Positions 24,813 through 33,161 of a DNA stretch of 56,066 nucleotides are shown here, piece by piece. The stretch spans positions 1 to 56,066 of the forward strand of contig CAAECY010000168.1 in NCBI GenBank assembly GCA_900754475.1, written 5' to 3'. The notes beneath the pieces were generated by a model. That model worked only from the letters and a program-made list of their open reading frames with translations, was not told the DNA's origin and searched no databases. Source of the stretch: an uncultured Sutterella sp. (GTDB taxonomy: Bacteria > Pseudomonadota > Gammaproteobacteria > Burkholderiales > Burkholderiaceae_F). Both the position numbers and the translations under genes were made by a program. The number at the start of each line of letters is the position of its first letter. Position 1 is the first letter of the stretch.

Positions 24813-24985
24813 CGCCTTGAGGCAACCTCGGGCGAGGCCTTGCGGGAGCTCGGGAAAGCCCGATGCACGTTCGGGAAAGCTCTGAGATACAAGGAAAATC
24901 GTAGGACCGGACAGGGGGCACGGGAAAGCGCTTTGTTAGAATCCGACCGTCACACCCACGAACGCCACGAACGGATCTCCGCACC
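24813..24985 (+). promoter_or_regulatory. Promoter region of the Kef-type antiporter
   Basis: TAGAAT near 24938 is the only -10-like word; the -35 is unclear. Nothing else is recognised here. Confidence 0.35.
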
Positions 24986-27205
24986 ATGTCGGACAGCTTC
25001 TCCCTCATCACCAGCTTGGTGACCGCTTTCGGTCTCGCCCTCGTCTTCGGGTATCTGGCTGAAAAATATTTGAAAACCCCGGCCCTCGTGGGCTACATCA
25101 TTGCCGGGGTGGCCGTGGGGCTCATCCCGGGATTGCCCGCCGTCGACGTCGGCATGACCGAACAGTTGGCCGAAGTGGGCGTCATGCTCCTCATGTTCGG
25201 CGTGGGTCTTCACTTTTCGGTGGCGGACCTCAACAAGGTGCGCGGCGTGGCGATCGTGGGCGCCGTTTCGCAGATGGTGCTCGCAAGCGCCCTCGGGACC
25301 CTCTTTGCCGTGACGGTCTGGGACTGGAACGTCGGGAGCGCCGTCGTCTTCGGGCTCTGCCTCTCGTGCGCTTCGACCGTGGTCGTCACGAAAGCGCTCG
25401 AAATCCGTCGTCTCACGTTCAACATGAGCGGCCAGGTGGCGATCGGCTGGCTCGTCGTTCAGGACCTCGTGACGATCTTCATCATGGTGTGCCTGCCGCC
25501 CTTCGCGCAGGTGATCCACGGCGAGCCCGGCGTCACGGGCACGCAGGTCGCGGTCGACCTCGTGCGAACGCTTGCGGGCGTGGTGCTCTTTGTCGTCCTC
25601 ATGCTCGTCGCGGGCCGCAAGATCTTCCCCGAAATCCTCCGACGCGTCGCCATGACGGGCTCGCGCGAACTCTTCACGCTGGGCGTACTCGCCTGTGCGA
25701 TCGGGATTGCCTATGGGGCGGGTGCGATCTTCAACGTGAGTTATGCTCTGGGCGCGTTCTTCGCGGGCATGGTCATGCAGGAGAGCCGCTACGCGCACCG
25801 TGCGGCGAAGAATTCGCTGCCGCTCCAGGACGCGTTTGCGGTCCTCTTTTTCGTCTCGGTCGGGATGATGCTCGACTGGCACATCTTCATCGAGCAGCCC
25901 CACGAAGTGCTCTCGGTCGTTCTCATCATCATGGGGGTGACGACGAGCGTTTCGTTCGCGCTCGTCGTGCTCCTCAAGTGGCCGCTCGACGTGGCGCTGG
26001 TGCTCGCCGCCTGCGTCGCGCAGATCGGCGAATTCTCCTACATCCTCGCCGCCCAAGGGATTTCGCTCAAGCTTGCCGACACCCACATGCTGAGCCTCAT
26101 CGTGGCGGCCTCGATTCTGACGATCGCGCTCAATCCGGCGATGTTCTCGATCATCCCGAAGGTGCGCAACCGCCTCGTTACCCGCTACGGCTGGGCGAAG
26201 CGCGCCGCCATGCGCCGCGCGCCGATGGCGGAACTCCCCGCCGACACGCCGCGCGAGTGGCTCACGGGCCAGGTGATCGTGGCGGGCTACAACGAAATGG
26301 TGCCCGGGTGCCTGACGGCGCTTTCCGCAGCGCGCCGCCGCACGATTCTCGTCTGCGGCGCTCAGGATCAGCTCGACGACGTCGTCGAAACGACGAAAAC
26401 CCGCGTGATCGCGGGCGACGCCACCGACCCGATGGTGCTCGTGCAGGCGCACGTTGCGACGGCGGCCGTGCTCGTTCTGCCCCTCGGCGACTCGATTCTC
26501 GCGCGCAAAGTGATCGACCTCGCACGCGAACTCAACAACCGCATCCGCGTCGTCGTGCGCGTGCCGACGGCCGAAGAGGCCGTGCTCTTTGAAAAGGACG
26601 AAGGCGTGACGGTCGTCTGCGACGAAGTCGCTCGTTCGGCCGCGTTCACGATGGCGGCGATCGCAAGCCTCGCGCAGAGCGACGCGAAGAAGGTCGAACC
26701 CGGCGCGGTCCGCAAGGAGGAAGGCGCTCGGGATGCGGACGACGACGAAGACGATGACGACGATGAGGACGAAGACACCTCCGCCGATTCCGCCGACGGC
26801 GCCGCAACGTCCGTTGGCGCTGCGGGCGGGGCCTCGTCCGAGCGCCTCAACGCGCGGCGCTTCCGCCGGTTCGAGCGCTTTGCCTCCGCCGTGCGCCAGG
26901 CCGTGCGGGGTCGCGCGGGCGAACCCGAAGTGCCCGAGGCCGATCCTGCATCTCCGGCCGCGTCGTCCGGGGGCGACGATCGCCCGAAGATCTCCGAACA
27001 CAAAGAGCGGGAGATTCGAGAAGGCGCGCTCCTCTTTCTCGAAGGGCTCGAACGCACGACGAAAAAGCTCGCCGACCGCTATCGGGCGAGGAAAGCACCG
27101 AAGCACACCGCGGACGAACATTCGGATGAAGCGTCGGGCGCCGCAGCGTCCCCGTCCGGCGCATCCGAAGCGTCGGACGACCGCGACGATCGTCCGAAGG
27201 CTTGA
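24986..27205 (+). CDS. Kef/YbaL-type monovalent cation:proton antiporter with a long acidic tail
   Basis: This is a 739-residue CPA2 antiporter. About 12 membrane segments span residues 1-400 (GYIIAGVAVGL, VMLLMFGVGLHFS, GALFAGM-like ALGAFFAGMVMQESRYA), followed by a TrkA-N-like domain at about 425-545. The nucleotide loop of that domain reads VIVAGYNEMVPG, so the usual GxGxxG is missing. After residue 560 comes an unusual tail of about 180 residues. It holds an almost purely acidic run (DADDDEDDDDDEDED), an Arg-rich stretch and a Ser/Ala-rich end. Potassium efflux is the family role; the ligand control may differ. Confidence 0.85.
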   Translation: MSDSFSLITSLVTAFGLALVFGYLAEKYLKTPALVGYIIAGVAVGLIPGLPAVDVGMTEQLAEVGVMLLMFGVGLHFSVADLNKVRGVAIVGAVSQMVLASALGTLFAVTVWDWNVGSAVVFGLCLSCASTVVVTKALEIRRLTFNMSGQVAIGWLVVQDLVTIFIMVCLPPFAQVIHGEPGVTGTQVAVDLVRTLAGVVLFVVLMLVAGRKIFPEILRRVAMTGSRELFTLGVLACAIGIAYGAGAIFNVSYALGAFFAGMVMQESRYAHRAAKNSLPLQDAFAVLFFVSVGMMLDWHIFIEQPHEVLSVVLIIMGVTTSVSFALVVLLKWPLDVALVLAACVAQIGEFSYILAAQGISLKLADTHMLSLIVAASILTIALNPAMFSIIPKVRNRLVTRYGWAKRAAMRRAPMAELPADTPREWLTGQVIVAGYNEMVPGCLTALSAARRRTILVCGAQDQLDDVVETTKTRVIAGDATDPMVLVQAHVATAAVLVLPLGDSILARKVIDLARELNNRIRVVVRVPTAEEAVLFEKDEGVTVVCDEVARSAAFTMAAIASLAQSDAKKVEPGAVRKEEGARDADDDEDDDDDEDEDTSADSADGAATSVGAAGGASSERLNARRFRRFERFASAVRQAVRGRAGEPEVPEADPASPAASSGGDDRPKISEHKEREIREGALLFLEGLERTTKKLADRYRARKAPKHTADEHSDEASGAAASPSGASEASDDRDDRPKA

Positions 27206-27246
27206 GCCCACCCGATCGACCCGAAAACAATTTCGTTAGACTGCAT

Positions 27247-27286
27247 CGGCCGGAGTTCTCCACGCGGAACTTCGGCCGATGTTTTT
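27247..27286 (+). terminator. Terminator after the Kef-type gene
   Basis: A 12-pair stem (27247-27258 with 27267-27278, one G-U pair) is followed by AT and five Ts. It sits between the promoter-like TAGACT (about 27229-27234) and rmuC. Confidence 0.7.
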
Positions 27287-27323
27287 CCGCTCGTTTTCGT
27301 TCTTCGCTTTTCGCTTTTCGGCC

Positions 27324-28811
27324 ATGTCCTCTTCGTTGCTTCTGTACGTCATCGCCGCGCTTCTTGCCGGCGTACTCGTTTTGCTCGGTTTCGTTCTCTC
27401 GCTTCAACTCTCGAGCGCCCGTCGCGGCGCCGACGAGGAGGGGGACGCCGACGCCGTCTTCTCGGCGATCGAAGCCTCGCGGCGCGAGATTCTGCAGCAG
27501 ATCGCCCTTCAGACGAACGGCATGGCGCACTCGACGCAAAACCTCATGAATTTCGTCGTCGAATCGCAAAAGCACGCTAACGGCTCGGTTCTCGAGTGGA
27601 CCCGCACCTCGGACGCGGCGCTCGCGGGGATGCGCGAGACCCTCAACCGCGAGTTTCGCGAGCTCCAGAGCATGATGGAAACGCGCTTGGAGCGTGTTCG
27701 GGGCGAAAACGAACGCAAGCTCGAACAGATCCGCGAGACCGTTCAGGAAAAGCTCGACGCGACGCTCACGGAGCGGCTTCAGACGAGCTTTCGCACGGTG
27801 GACGCGAAGCTCGCCCTCGTGCAGCAGGGCCTCGGAGAAATGCGCGCCATGGCGGAAAATGTTCGCCGTCTGCAAAACGTTTTGACGAACGTGAAGACCC
27901 GAGGTCTTTTCGGTGAAACGCAGTTCGAAGCGATCGTCTCTGAAATCCTCACGCCCGCGCAGTACGCCAAGCAGGTGCGGATCATTCCGGGGAAAAACGT
28001 GGCGGTCGACTTCGCGGTGAAGCTTCCCGGTCGCGACGGTCAGGGGCCCGTGTGGCTTCCGATCGATTCGAAGTTCCCCGTCGAACCCTGGGAGCGCCTT
28101 CAGGCCGCAACGGATGCGGGGGATGCGAACGGTGCGGCCGCAGCGCGCAAGGAATTGGAGCGCGCGATCCTGAAGCAGGCCGAATCGATTCGGGAAAAGT
28201 ACGTCGAACCCCCGTACACGACGGACTTTGCGGTGATGTTCCTCCCGAGCGAAGGGCTCTACGCGGAGGTGTTGCGTACGCCCGGCCTCGTCGAACGACT
28301 GCAGCGCGAGTGCCGCGTGACGCCCACGGGCCCGACCGTCGCCGCGGCGCTTCTCAACAGTCTCCTCATGGGCTTCATGACGCTCGTCATGGAAAAGCGC
28401 AGCGGCGAAGTCTGGACGCTCCTTGCAAACGTGAAGACCGAGTTCGAACTCTTTACGACGCAGTTCGCGCTCGTGGAGAAGAAGTTCCGCGAAGCGCAGA
28501 ATTCGCTCTCCCAGATGGGCACGCGCAGCCGTCAGATGGAAAAGTGCATGTCGGCGATCGACGAACTCGCGGCGGTCGACCAACCCGCAAAGCCCCGGGA
28601 GGCTCTCGAGGCGATCGAAGGTCTCAACGGGCTCAACGTGCCGCTCGGGCAACCCTTCCAAGGCGCCGCTTCGGGTGCTTCGTCCGTTTCGTCCGATCCG
28701 TCGGCTTCGACCGCTTCGACCGCTTCGACCGAATCCCCGGCTTCGAACGATCCGAATGCACCCTTCGTCGGTGCGTTTTCTTCGGCGTCCTTCGGGAAAG
28801 ACCGTTTATGA
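27324..28811 (+). CDS. rmuC: RmuC-family DNA recombination protein
   Basis: This is a 495-residue protein. The N-terminal membrane segment (LLLYVIAALLAGVLVLLGFV) is followed by a long coiled coil (about residues 50-185, MRETLNREFRELQSMMETRL). The RmuC core follows (NVLTNVKTRGLFGETQFEAI, PIDSKFP, FLPSEGLYAEVL). RmuC limits DNA inversions at short inverted repeats and has a restriction-like nuclease fold. The ATG at 27324 was chosen over one 45 bases upstream that lies in the terminator tail. The last 45 residues are a Ser/Thr/Ala repeat (ASTASTASTES) not typical of the family. Confidence 0.88.
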   Translation: MSSSLLLYVIAALLAGVLVLLGFVLSLQLSSARRGADEEGDADAVFSAIEASRREILQQIALQTNGMAHSTQNLMNFVVESQKHANGSVLEWTRTSDAALAGMRETLNREFRELQSMMETRLERVRGENERKLEQIRETVQEKLDATLTERLQTSFRTVDAKLALVQQGLGEMRAMAENVRRLQNVLTNVKTRGLFGETQFEAIVSEILTPAQYAKQVRIIPGKNVAVDFAVKLPGRDGQGPVWLPIDSKFPVEPWERLQAATDAGDANGAAAARKELERAILKQAESIREKYVEPPYTTDFAVMFLPSEGLYAEVLRTPGLVERLQRECRVTPTGPTVAAALLNSLLMGFMTLVMEKRSGEVWTLLANVKTEFELFTTQFALVEKKFREAQNSLSQMGTRSRQMEKCMSAIDELAAVDQPAKPREALEAIEGLNGLNVPLGQPFQGAASGASSVSSDPSASTASTASTESPASNDPNAPFVGAFSSASFGKDRL

Positions 28812-28821
28812 TGCGCGGATG

Positions 28822-28857
28822 GGGCGGAACGTTTCAAACGTTCCAAACGTTCGCCCC
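28822..28857 (+). other. Hairpin after rmuC
   Basis: GGGGCGGAACGTTT pairs with AAACGTTCGCCCC with one bulged base. The loop also contains AAACGTTCC, a third copy of the arm. There is no U-run. It may end the rmuC message weakly or bind a regulator. Confidence 0.45.
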
Positions 28858-28982
28858 AACGGTTTCCGTTCGGGCGGTTTGCGTTTCGGTTTGAAGGCCA
28901 CACCCGCAAAACGCCCGCGCAACATCCGATCCGGCGCCGCGGACACGTGCCGCGCACGCGCACCCATTTCGAGGAAAACTCC

Positions 28983-29207
28983 ATGCTGCGAAAAATTGCT
29001 CTGCTTTCCGCTCTTCTTGCGGCGCTCGGTACGGCCGGGTGCAACACGGTGGAAGGGTTCGGCCAGGACGTGAAGAAGGGCGCCGCCCACGTGGGCGAAG
29101 CGCTCGGCAAGGCGGGGGACAAGATCTCCGAAACCGCGTCTGAGCTCGGTAACGGCGGCGAAAAGTCGTCCGCGAAGTCGTCCGAACAGACGTCCGAGAA
29201 CCGCTGA
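28983..29207 (+). CDS. Entericidin-like small lipoprotein
   Basis: This is a 74-residue precursor. The signal ends in a lipobox (GTAGC, cysteine at residue 20), and the mature start CNTVEGFGQDVKKGA is the entericidin EcnA/EcnB signature. The remainder is a helical, Ser/Lys-rich tail. Entericidins are small envelope lipoproteins linked to stress and cell lysis in E. coli. Only one gene is present, so no antidote/toxin pair is visible. GAGGAAA precedes the ATG. Confidence 0.82.
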   Translation: MLRKIALLSALLAALGTAGCNTVEGFGQDVKKGAAHVGEALGKAGDKISETASELGNGGEKSSAKSSEQTSENR

Positions 29208-29230
29208 AGAAGCCTCGGGTCGAAAAGAGA

Positions 29231-29269
29231 AAAACGCCGCGAATCCCGTCGGACTCGCGGCGTTTTTTT
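29231..29269. terminator. Bidirectional terminator
   Basis: AAAACGCCGCGA (29231-29242) pairs with TCGCGGCGTTTT (29255-29266) and T-runs occur on both strands. It serves the lipoprotein gene and the convergent symporter gene. Confidence 0.85.
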
Positions 29270-29330
29270 CAGTGGCGAGGAACGCACCGATCACGGTGCG
29301 CTCTTCGCGAGAGGTCTCACGACCTCGGTC

Positions 29331-30845
29331 TTACTTCTCGCCCTCGGCGCGATCACCGCGATGCGGTTCGTGTTCGCGGTGCGTGCGAATGCGCGTCGTA
29401 TGCCAGCGGGCGCCTTCGCGCAGGGGACGGGCGGGGTGCTCGCTGCGGGGCAGACCGCCGCTCGGCGAGAGTTCGCCGTAGGCCGGGGTGTGACCCTTGA
29501 GGAAGTTCGACTCGTAGTCGTCGAGCACGCGTCCCACGACCTTCGAGAGCCCGATCAGAGCGATCACGTTCGGGATCACCATGAGGCCGTTGAAGAGGTC
29601 GGCGAGTTCCCAGACGAGGTTCACGTGCAGGAAGGAGCCGAGCATGAGGAAGCAGAGCACGATCACGCGGTAGGTCGAAACCCAGCGGTTGCCGAAGAGG
29701 TACTTCACGTTCTGTTCGGCAAAGAAGTACCAGCCGATGATGGTCGTGAACGCGAAGAAGAGGAGACAGACCGCAACGAAGCCGTTGCCGATCGGCCCGA
29801 GACCGACTTCGAAAGCCTTCTGCGTGAGCGAGATGCCCGTCGTCTTGCCGTCCAGGACGCCCGTCGTGAGAATCACGAAGGCCGTCATGTTGAGGACGAT
29901 GAACGTGTCGACGAAAAGACCGACGAGCGCGGCGAGACCCTGTTCGCCCGGGTGACGCACCTTGGCGATGGCGTGCGCGTGCGGGGTCGAACCCATACCG
30001 GCTTCGTTCGAGAAGAGGCCGCGGGCCACGCCGTAGCGGATGGCTTCCTTCACGCCCGCACCGATCACGCCGCCCGTAGCGGCCACCGGGTCGAAGGCGC
30101 CGACGATGATCGACTTGAGGGCGCTCCAGAACATGTCGCCGTGACCGACGATGATCGTGAGCGAACCGATGATGTAGACGAGCGCCATGATCGGCACCAT
30201 CTTTTCAGCGAAGCTCGCGATGCGGCGGATGCCGCCGATGAAGATGAAGCCCGCAAGCGCGAAAAGGAGGATGCCCGTCAGCCACACCGGAACGCCGAAG
30301 GCGGTCTGGAAGGCGTCCGCCACGGAGTTCGCCTGCACCATGTTGCCGATGAAGCCGAGCGCGATGATGATCGCCACCGCGAAGAAGGCGGCAAGCGGCT
30401 TGTTGCCGAGACCCTGACTGATGTAGAAGGCCGGGCCCCCGAGGATGTGCCCGTGCGCGTCGCGCGAGCGGTAGACCTGCCCGAGGAGCGCTTCGGCGAA
30501 AATCGTCGCCATGCCGAAGAAGGCCGCAAGCCACATCCAGAAGATGGCGCCCGGACCGCCCATGGCCATGGCGGTTGCAACACCCGCGAGGTTGCCCGTG
30601 CCGACCTGAGCGGCGATGGCGGTCGCGAGCGACTGGAAGGAGGACATGCCGTCCTTGTCGGCGTGCTTGCCGAAGAGCGTGATGCCGCCGAAGACGTGCT
30701 TCATGGCCATGCCGAAGCGACGGATCTGAACAAGGCGGAGCTTCAGGGTGAAATAAATGCCCGTGCCAACGAGCAGGGGTATGAGACAGTAGACGCCCCA
30801 GAGCAGACTGTTGATGCTCCGGACGATCTCGGTAAACTCGTCCAT
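29331..30845 (-). CDS. Sodium:alanine/glycine symporter (AGCS family)
   Basis: This 504-residue inner-membrane protein has about 11 hydrophobic segments. The family signatures are ATAIAAQVGTGNLAGVATA and GLFSNEAGMGSTPHAHA. It would import alanine or glycine with Na+. The ATG at 30845 begins the normal N-terminus (MDEFTEIVRSINSLLWG) and has GGAGAA eight bases upstream; an open extension of about 88 residues upstream is leader sequence. The C-terminal tail of about 35 residues is Arg/His/Pro-rich and unusually basic. Confidence 0.9.
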   Translation of the reverse strand: MDEFTEIVRSINSLLWGVYCLIPLLVGTGIYFTLKLRLVQIRRFGMAMKHVFGGITLFGKHADKDGMSSFQSLATAIAAQVGTGNLAGVATAMAMGGPGAIFWMWLAAFFGMATIFAEALLGQVYRSRDAHGHILGGPAFYISQGLGNKPLAAFFAVAIIIALGFIGNMVQANSVADAFQTAFGVPVWLTGILLFALAGFIFIGGIRRIASFAEKMVPIMALVYIIGSLTIIVGHGDMFWSALKSIIVGAFDPVAATGGVIGAGVKEAIRYGVARGLFSNEAGMGSTPHAHAIAKVRHPGEQGLAALVGLFVDTFIVLNMTAFVILTTGVLDGKTTGISLTQKAFEVGLGPIGNGFVAVCLLFFAFTTIIGWYFFAEQNVKYLFGNRWVSTYRVIVLCFLMLGSFLHVNLVWELADLFNGLMVIPNVIALIGLSKVVGRVLDDYESNFLKGHTPAYGELSPSGGLPRSEHPARPLREGARWHTTRIRTHREHEPHRGDRAEGEK

Positions 30846-31156
30846 GTTGTGTTCTCCATGTGCGAGGCTCTCCACCCGGGGGAGAGGGAGCCCTCGGTTT
30901 TTGATTTCTACGCACGGTACGAACGAAGGGGCCTCACAAGCCCCTTTGCGTTCTCGAGCACTTTCACCACCCGACCGAAGATTCATTCTACGTTGGCGAT
31001 TACAGTCGGCAACAAAATACAATCCCGCAAATGGGGTATGTTCGGCTGCGGGCGGCGCAAAAAACTGTCCGTCGGACGTTCCGAATAGGCAAAATGCCGT
31101 AATCATCACGGGCGCACGAGTTTTTCCGTCGCGCCCATCATCGAAAGGAAAGTCGA
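30846..31156 (-). other. Leader and promoter region of the symporter gene
   Basis: On the minus strand TAGAAT (about 30983-30988) with TTGCCG 16 bases upstream predicts a leader of about 130 bases. It contains AAGGGGC/GCCCCTT (about 30927-30948) and CTCTCC/GGAGAG just before the start region. I looked for a glycine riboswitch, common before this family, and do not see its conserved cores. On the plus strand the region ends in the ribosome site of the small ORF at 31157. Confidence 0.4.
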
Positions 31157-31261
31157 ATGCTTCGCACGTTCATGCGCATCGGGTTGTATCTGGTTTTTGC
31201 GGCGATCGTCCTCTGGGGGCTCGTCTCGGCGGCAAGCCTCGTCAAGCGCTTCTTTTTCTGA
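31157..31261 (+). CDS. Small single-pass membrane protein, 34 residues
   Basis: The ORF reads from an ATG with AAAGGAA upstream to TGA. It encodes a short N-terminus with Arg (MLRTFMR), a hydrophobic helix (IGLYLVFAAIVLWGLVSAA) and a positive end (LVKRFFF). The pattern fits a real small membrane protein. No family is recognised and no partner is obvious. It lies between the symporter and the nucleotidase gene. Confidence 0.5.
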   Translation: MLRTFMRIGLYLVFAAIVLWGLVSAASLVKRFFF

Positions 31262-31388
31262 CCTTTTTCCGACGTTTCCGACGGGGGACTCGCCCCTGTG
31301 GGGGCGTAGAATTTCGGCGTGAAGCGCGTTGACTTTTCGATGTGACGCGCCTTCGACCGATTTTTCCCGCACTTTCCCCCGTACTCCC

Positions 31389-33083
31389 ATGCCGCTGCGC
31401 TCCTTCGCGTCGTTTTCGACGTTGGCGTCCGCACCCGCTCGCGCGGGCGCTATCCTCTCCTTTCTTTCCGCGTTCGTTCTCGGGACGGCGGTCGCCGCTC
31501 AGCCTGCTCAAGCCGCTCCCGCGACGCACGCGCACGACGCCCTGGACGCCGGAGAGGCGCTCGATCTCGTGATCCTTCATGTCAACGACACGCACGCCTT
31601 TGCGGCGGGCGTGACGCCGCGGGGCGTCGCCTGCGACAGCGACGAGGCATGTTTCGGCGGTTACGCGAGAATCGCGCGAGCGGTGGGGGACGCGAAAGCC
31701 GCGGCCGACAACGTCATCGCGCTCGATGCGGGCGACCGCTGGCAGGGCACGCTCCTTTTCAGCACGTCGGGCCCGAACCTCATCGCGTCGACGAGTCCCT
31801 TCCTGCCTTGGGACGCGGTCACGCTCGGCAACCACGAGTTCGACCTCGGCTGCCGGGCTCTGGCCGACTTCATCGCGCAGGAACCGTTTCCCGTTTTGGC
31901 CGCCAACCTGCGGCCCGGAAAGGACTGCGCGCTTTCGGACCTGAAGCTCCCGGGCTACGTCGTCAAAACGATCCGCGGCGTCAAGGTCGGGATCCTGGGG
32001 CTGGCGAACGACGAAGTCGTCACGATTTCGAAAGCCTGTCCCGAAACCCGGTTCGACGACGAAGCCGAGGCCGCGCGCCGTGCGGTCGAAGCCTTGAAGC
32101 GCGAAGGCGTGGAAATCGTCGTTGCGATCACGCACGAGGGGTACCCCGAGGATCGGGCGCTTGCGCGCGCGGTCGACGGGATCGACGTCATCGTGGGCGG
32201 TCATACGCACAGTCTTCTCGGCGACCTGGAAGGTGCCGAAGGGCCCTACCCGACGGTGGAACATTCGCCTTCGGGCGACCCGGTGCTCGTCGTGCAGGCG
32301 AAGCGCTCGACCGAATACCTCGGGCGCCTCGAAGTGCGCTTCGAAGCGGGCCGTGCGGTCGCGTGGTCGGGGGCGCCCGTTCGGCTTGCGCCCGAGATGC
32401 CGCGCGACGTGCGCGTCGAAGCCGAAGTGCAACGCGCCGCGGAAAAGCTGCGGGAACTCCGAGAAACGCCCGTTGCCCGCAACGCCAACCGCTATGCTGA
32501 CGGGATCGATTCGTGCCGTCGGGGCGAGTGCCTTTCGGGGATGCTCACGGCGGACGCCATCCTCACGTTCGGACGCCCCTACGGCGTCGAGATTGCGCTT
32601 GTGAACGGCGGCGCCATACGCTCGTCCCTTCCGGTCGGCAAGGTCGATCGGGGGTCGGTTCAGGAAATGCACCCCTTCGGCAACACGATCGCCGTCGTCG
32701 AAATCGACGGTCGCGGGATTCTCGCCGCGCTCGAGCACGGCCTCTCGGACGAGGACGTGGAGGGACCGCGCCTCATGCAGCCCGCGGGCCTACGCTATCG
32801 GGTCGATCCAGCAAAGCCCGTCGGCTCGCGGTTGCTCGCGGCCGAGGTGCGCGACGCGCAGGGCGCCTGGCAGCCGATCGACCCCGCAAAGCACTACCGC
32901 GTGGCGCTTCTTCAATACATCGCGGACGGGGGCGACGACTTTGCGATGTTCGCCGCGGCGCGGCACATCCCCGTGAACGACGCGCTCGACGCGGATGTGG
33001 TCACTCACTATCTCGAATTGCTCGGCGACATACCGATGCCCGAAACGGGTCGCATTGTCGGGTACGGTCCCGACAAGCCTTGA
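31389..33083 (+). CDS. Exported 5'-nucleotidase / cyclic phosphodiesterase (UshA/YfkN family)
   Basis: This 564-residue protein has a signal peptide ending near AQAA (residue about 44). The metallophosphatase domain shows HVNDTHAF, DAGDRWQG, TLGNHEFDLG, THEGYPED and GGHTHS. The C-terminal 5'-nucleotidase domain shows NGGAIRSSLPVGKV and GGDDFAMF. It would dephosphorylate nucleotides in the periplasm, supplying phosphate and nucleosides that the BMP importer might take up. The ATG at 31389 opens the signal peptide; the open stretch upstream does not. The stop codon is the first TGA of a 10-base tandem repeat. Confidence 0.88.
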   Translation: MPLRSFASFSTLASAPARAGAILSFLSAFVLGTAVAAQPAQAAPATHAHDALDAGEALDLVILHVNDTHAFAAGVTPRGVACDSDEACFGGYARIARAVGDAKAAADNVIALDAGDRWQGTLLFSTSGPNLIASTSPFLPWDAVTLGNHEFDLGCRALADFIAQEPFPVLAANLRPGKDCALSDLKLPGYVVKTIRGVKVGILGLANDEVVTISKACPETRFDDEAEAARRAVEALKREGVEIVVAITHEGYPEDRALARAVDGIDVIVGGHTHSLLGDLEGAEGPYPTVEHSPSGDPVLVVQAKRSTEYLGRLEVRFEAGRAVAWSGAPVRLAPEMPRDVRVEAEVQRAAEKLRELRETPVARNANRYADGIDSCRRGECLSGMLTADAILTFGRPYGVEIALVNGGAIRSSLPVGKVDRGSVQEMHPFGNTIAVVEIDGRGILAALEHGLSDEDVEGPRLMQPAGLRYRVDPAKPVGSRLLAAEVRDAQGAWQPIDPAKHYRVALLQYIADGGDDFAMFAAARHIPVNDALDADVVTHYLELLGDIPMPETGRIVGYGPDKP

Positions 33084-33150
33084 GACGCATTGGGACGCTC
33101 CGAGACGCGTTGAGACGCCTTGAGACACCCTGAGGCGCTCCGAGACGAAG
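33081..33150. repeat. Seven tandem 10-base repeats
   Basis: Seven consecutive decamers of the form (T/C)G(A/G)(G)(A/G)CGC-NN lie end to end with no length change, beginning with the nucleotidase stop codon and ending 11 bases before the PIN gene stop. They are degenerate. The function is unknown; a 10-base period matches one DNA turn. Confidence 0.7.
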
Positions 33151-33161
33151 AAGCCGGGCGG

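Noticed and set aside
27279..27323. Upstream ATG for rmuC at 27279
   Set aside because: It lies in the tail of a terminator hairpin and has no ribosome site; the ATG at 27324 gives the normal membrane-anchor start.
30846..31110. Glycine riboswitch before the alanine/glycine symporter
   Set aside because: The conserved cores of the class were not found on the minus strand; only simple hairpins are present.
33081..33150. CRISPR array
   Set aside because: The repeats are 10 bases, contiguous and degenerate with no spacers, and no cas genes occur in the window.
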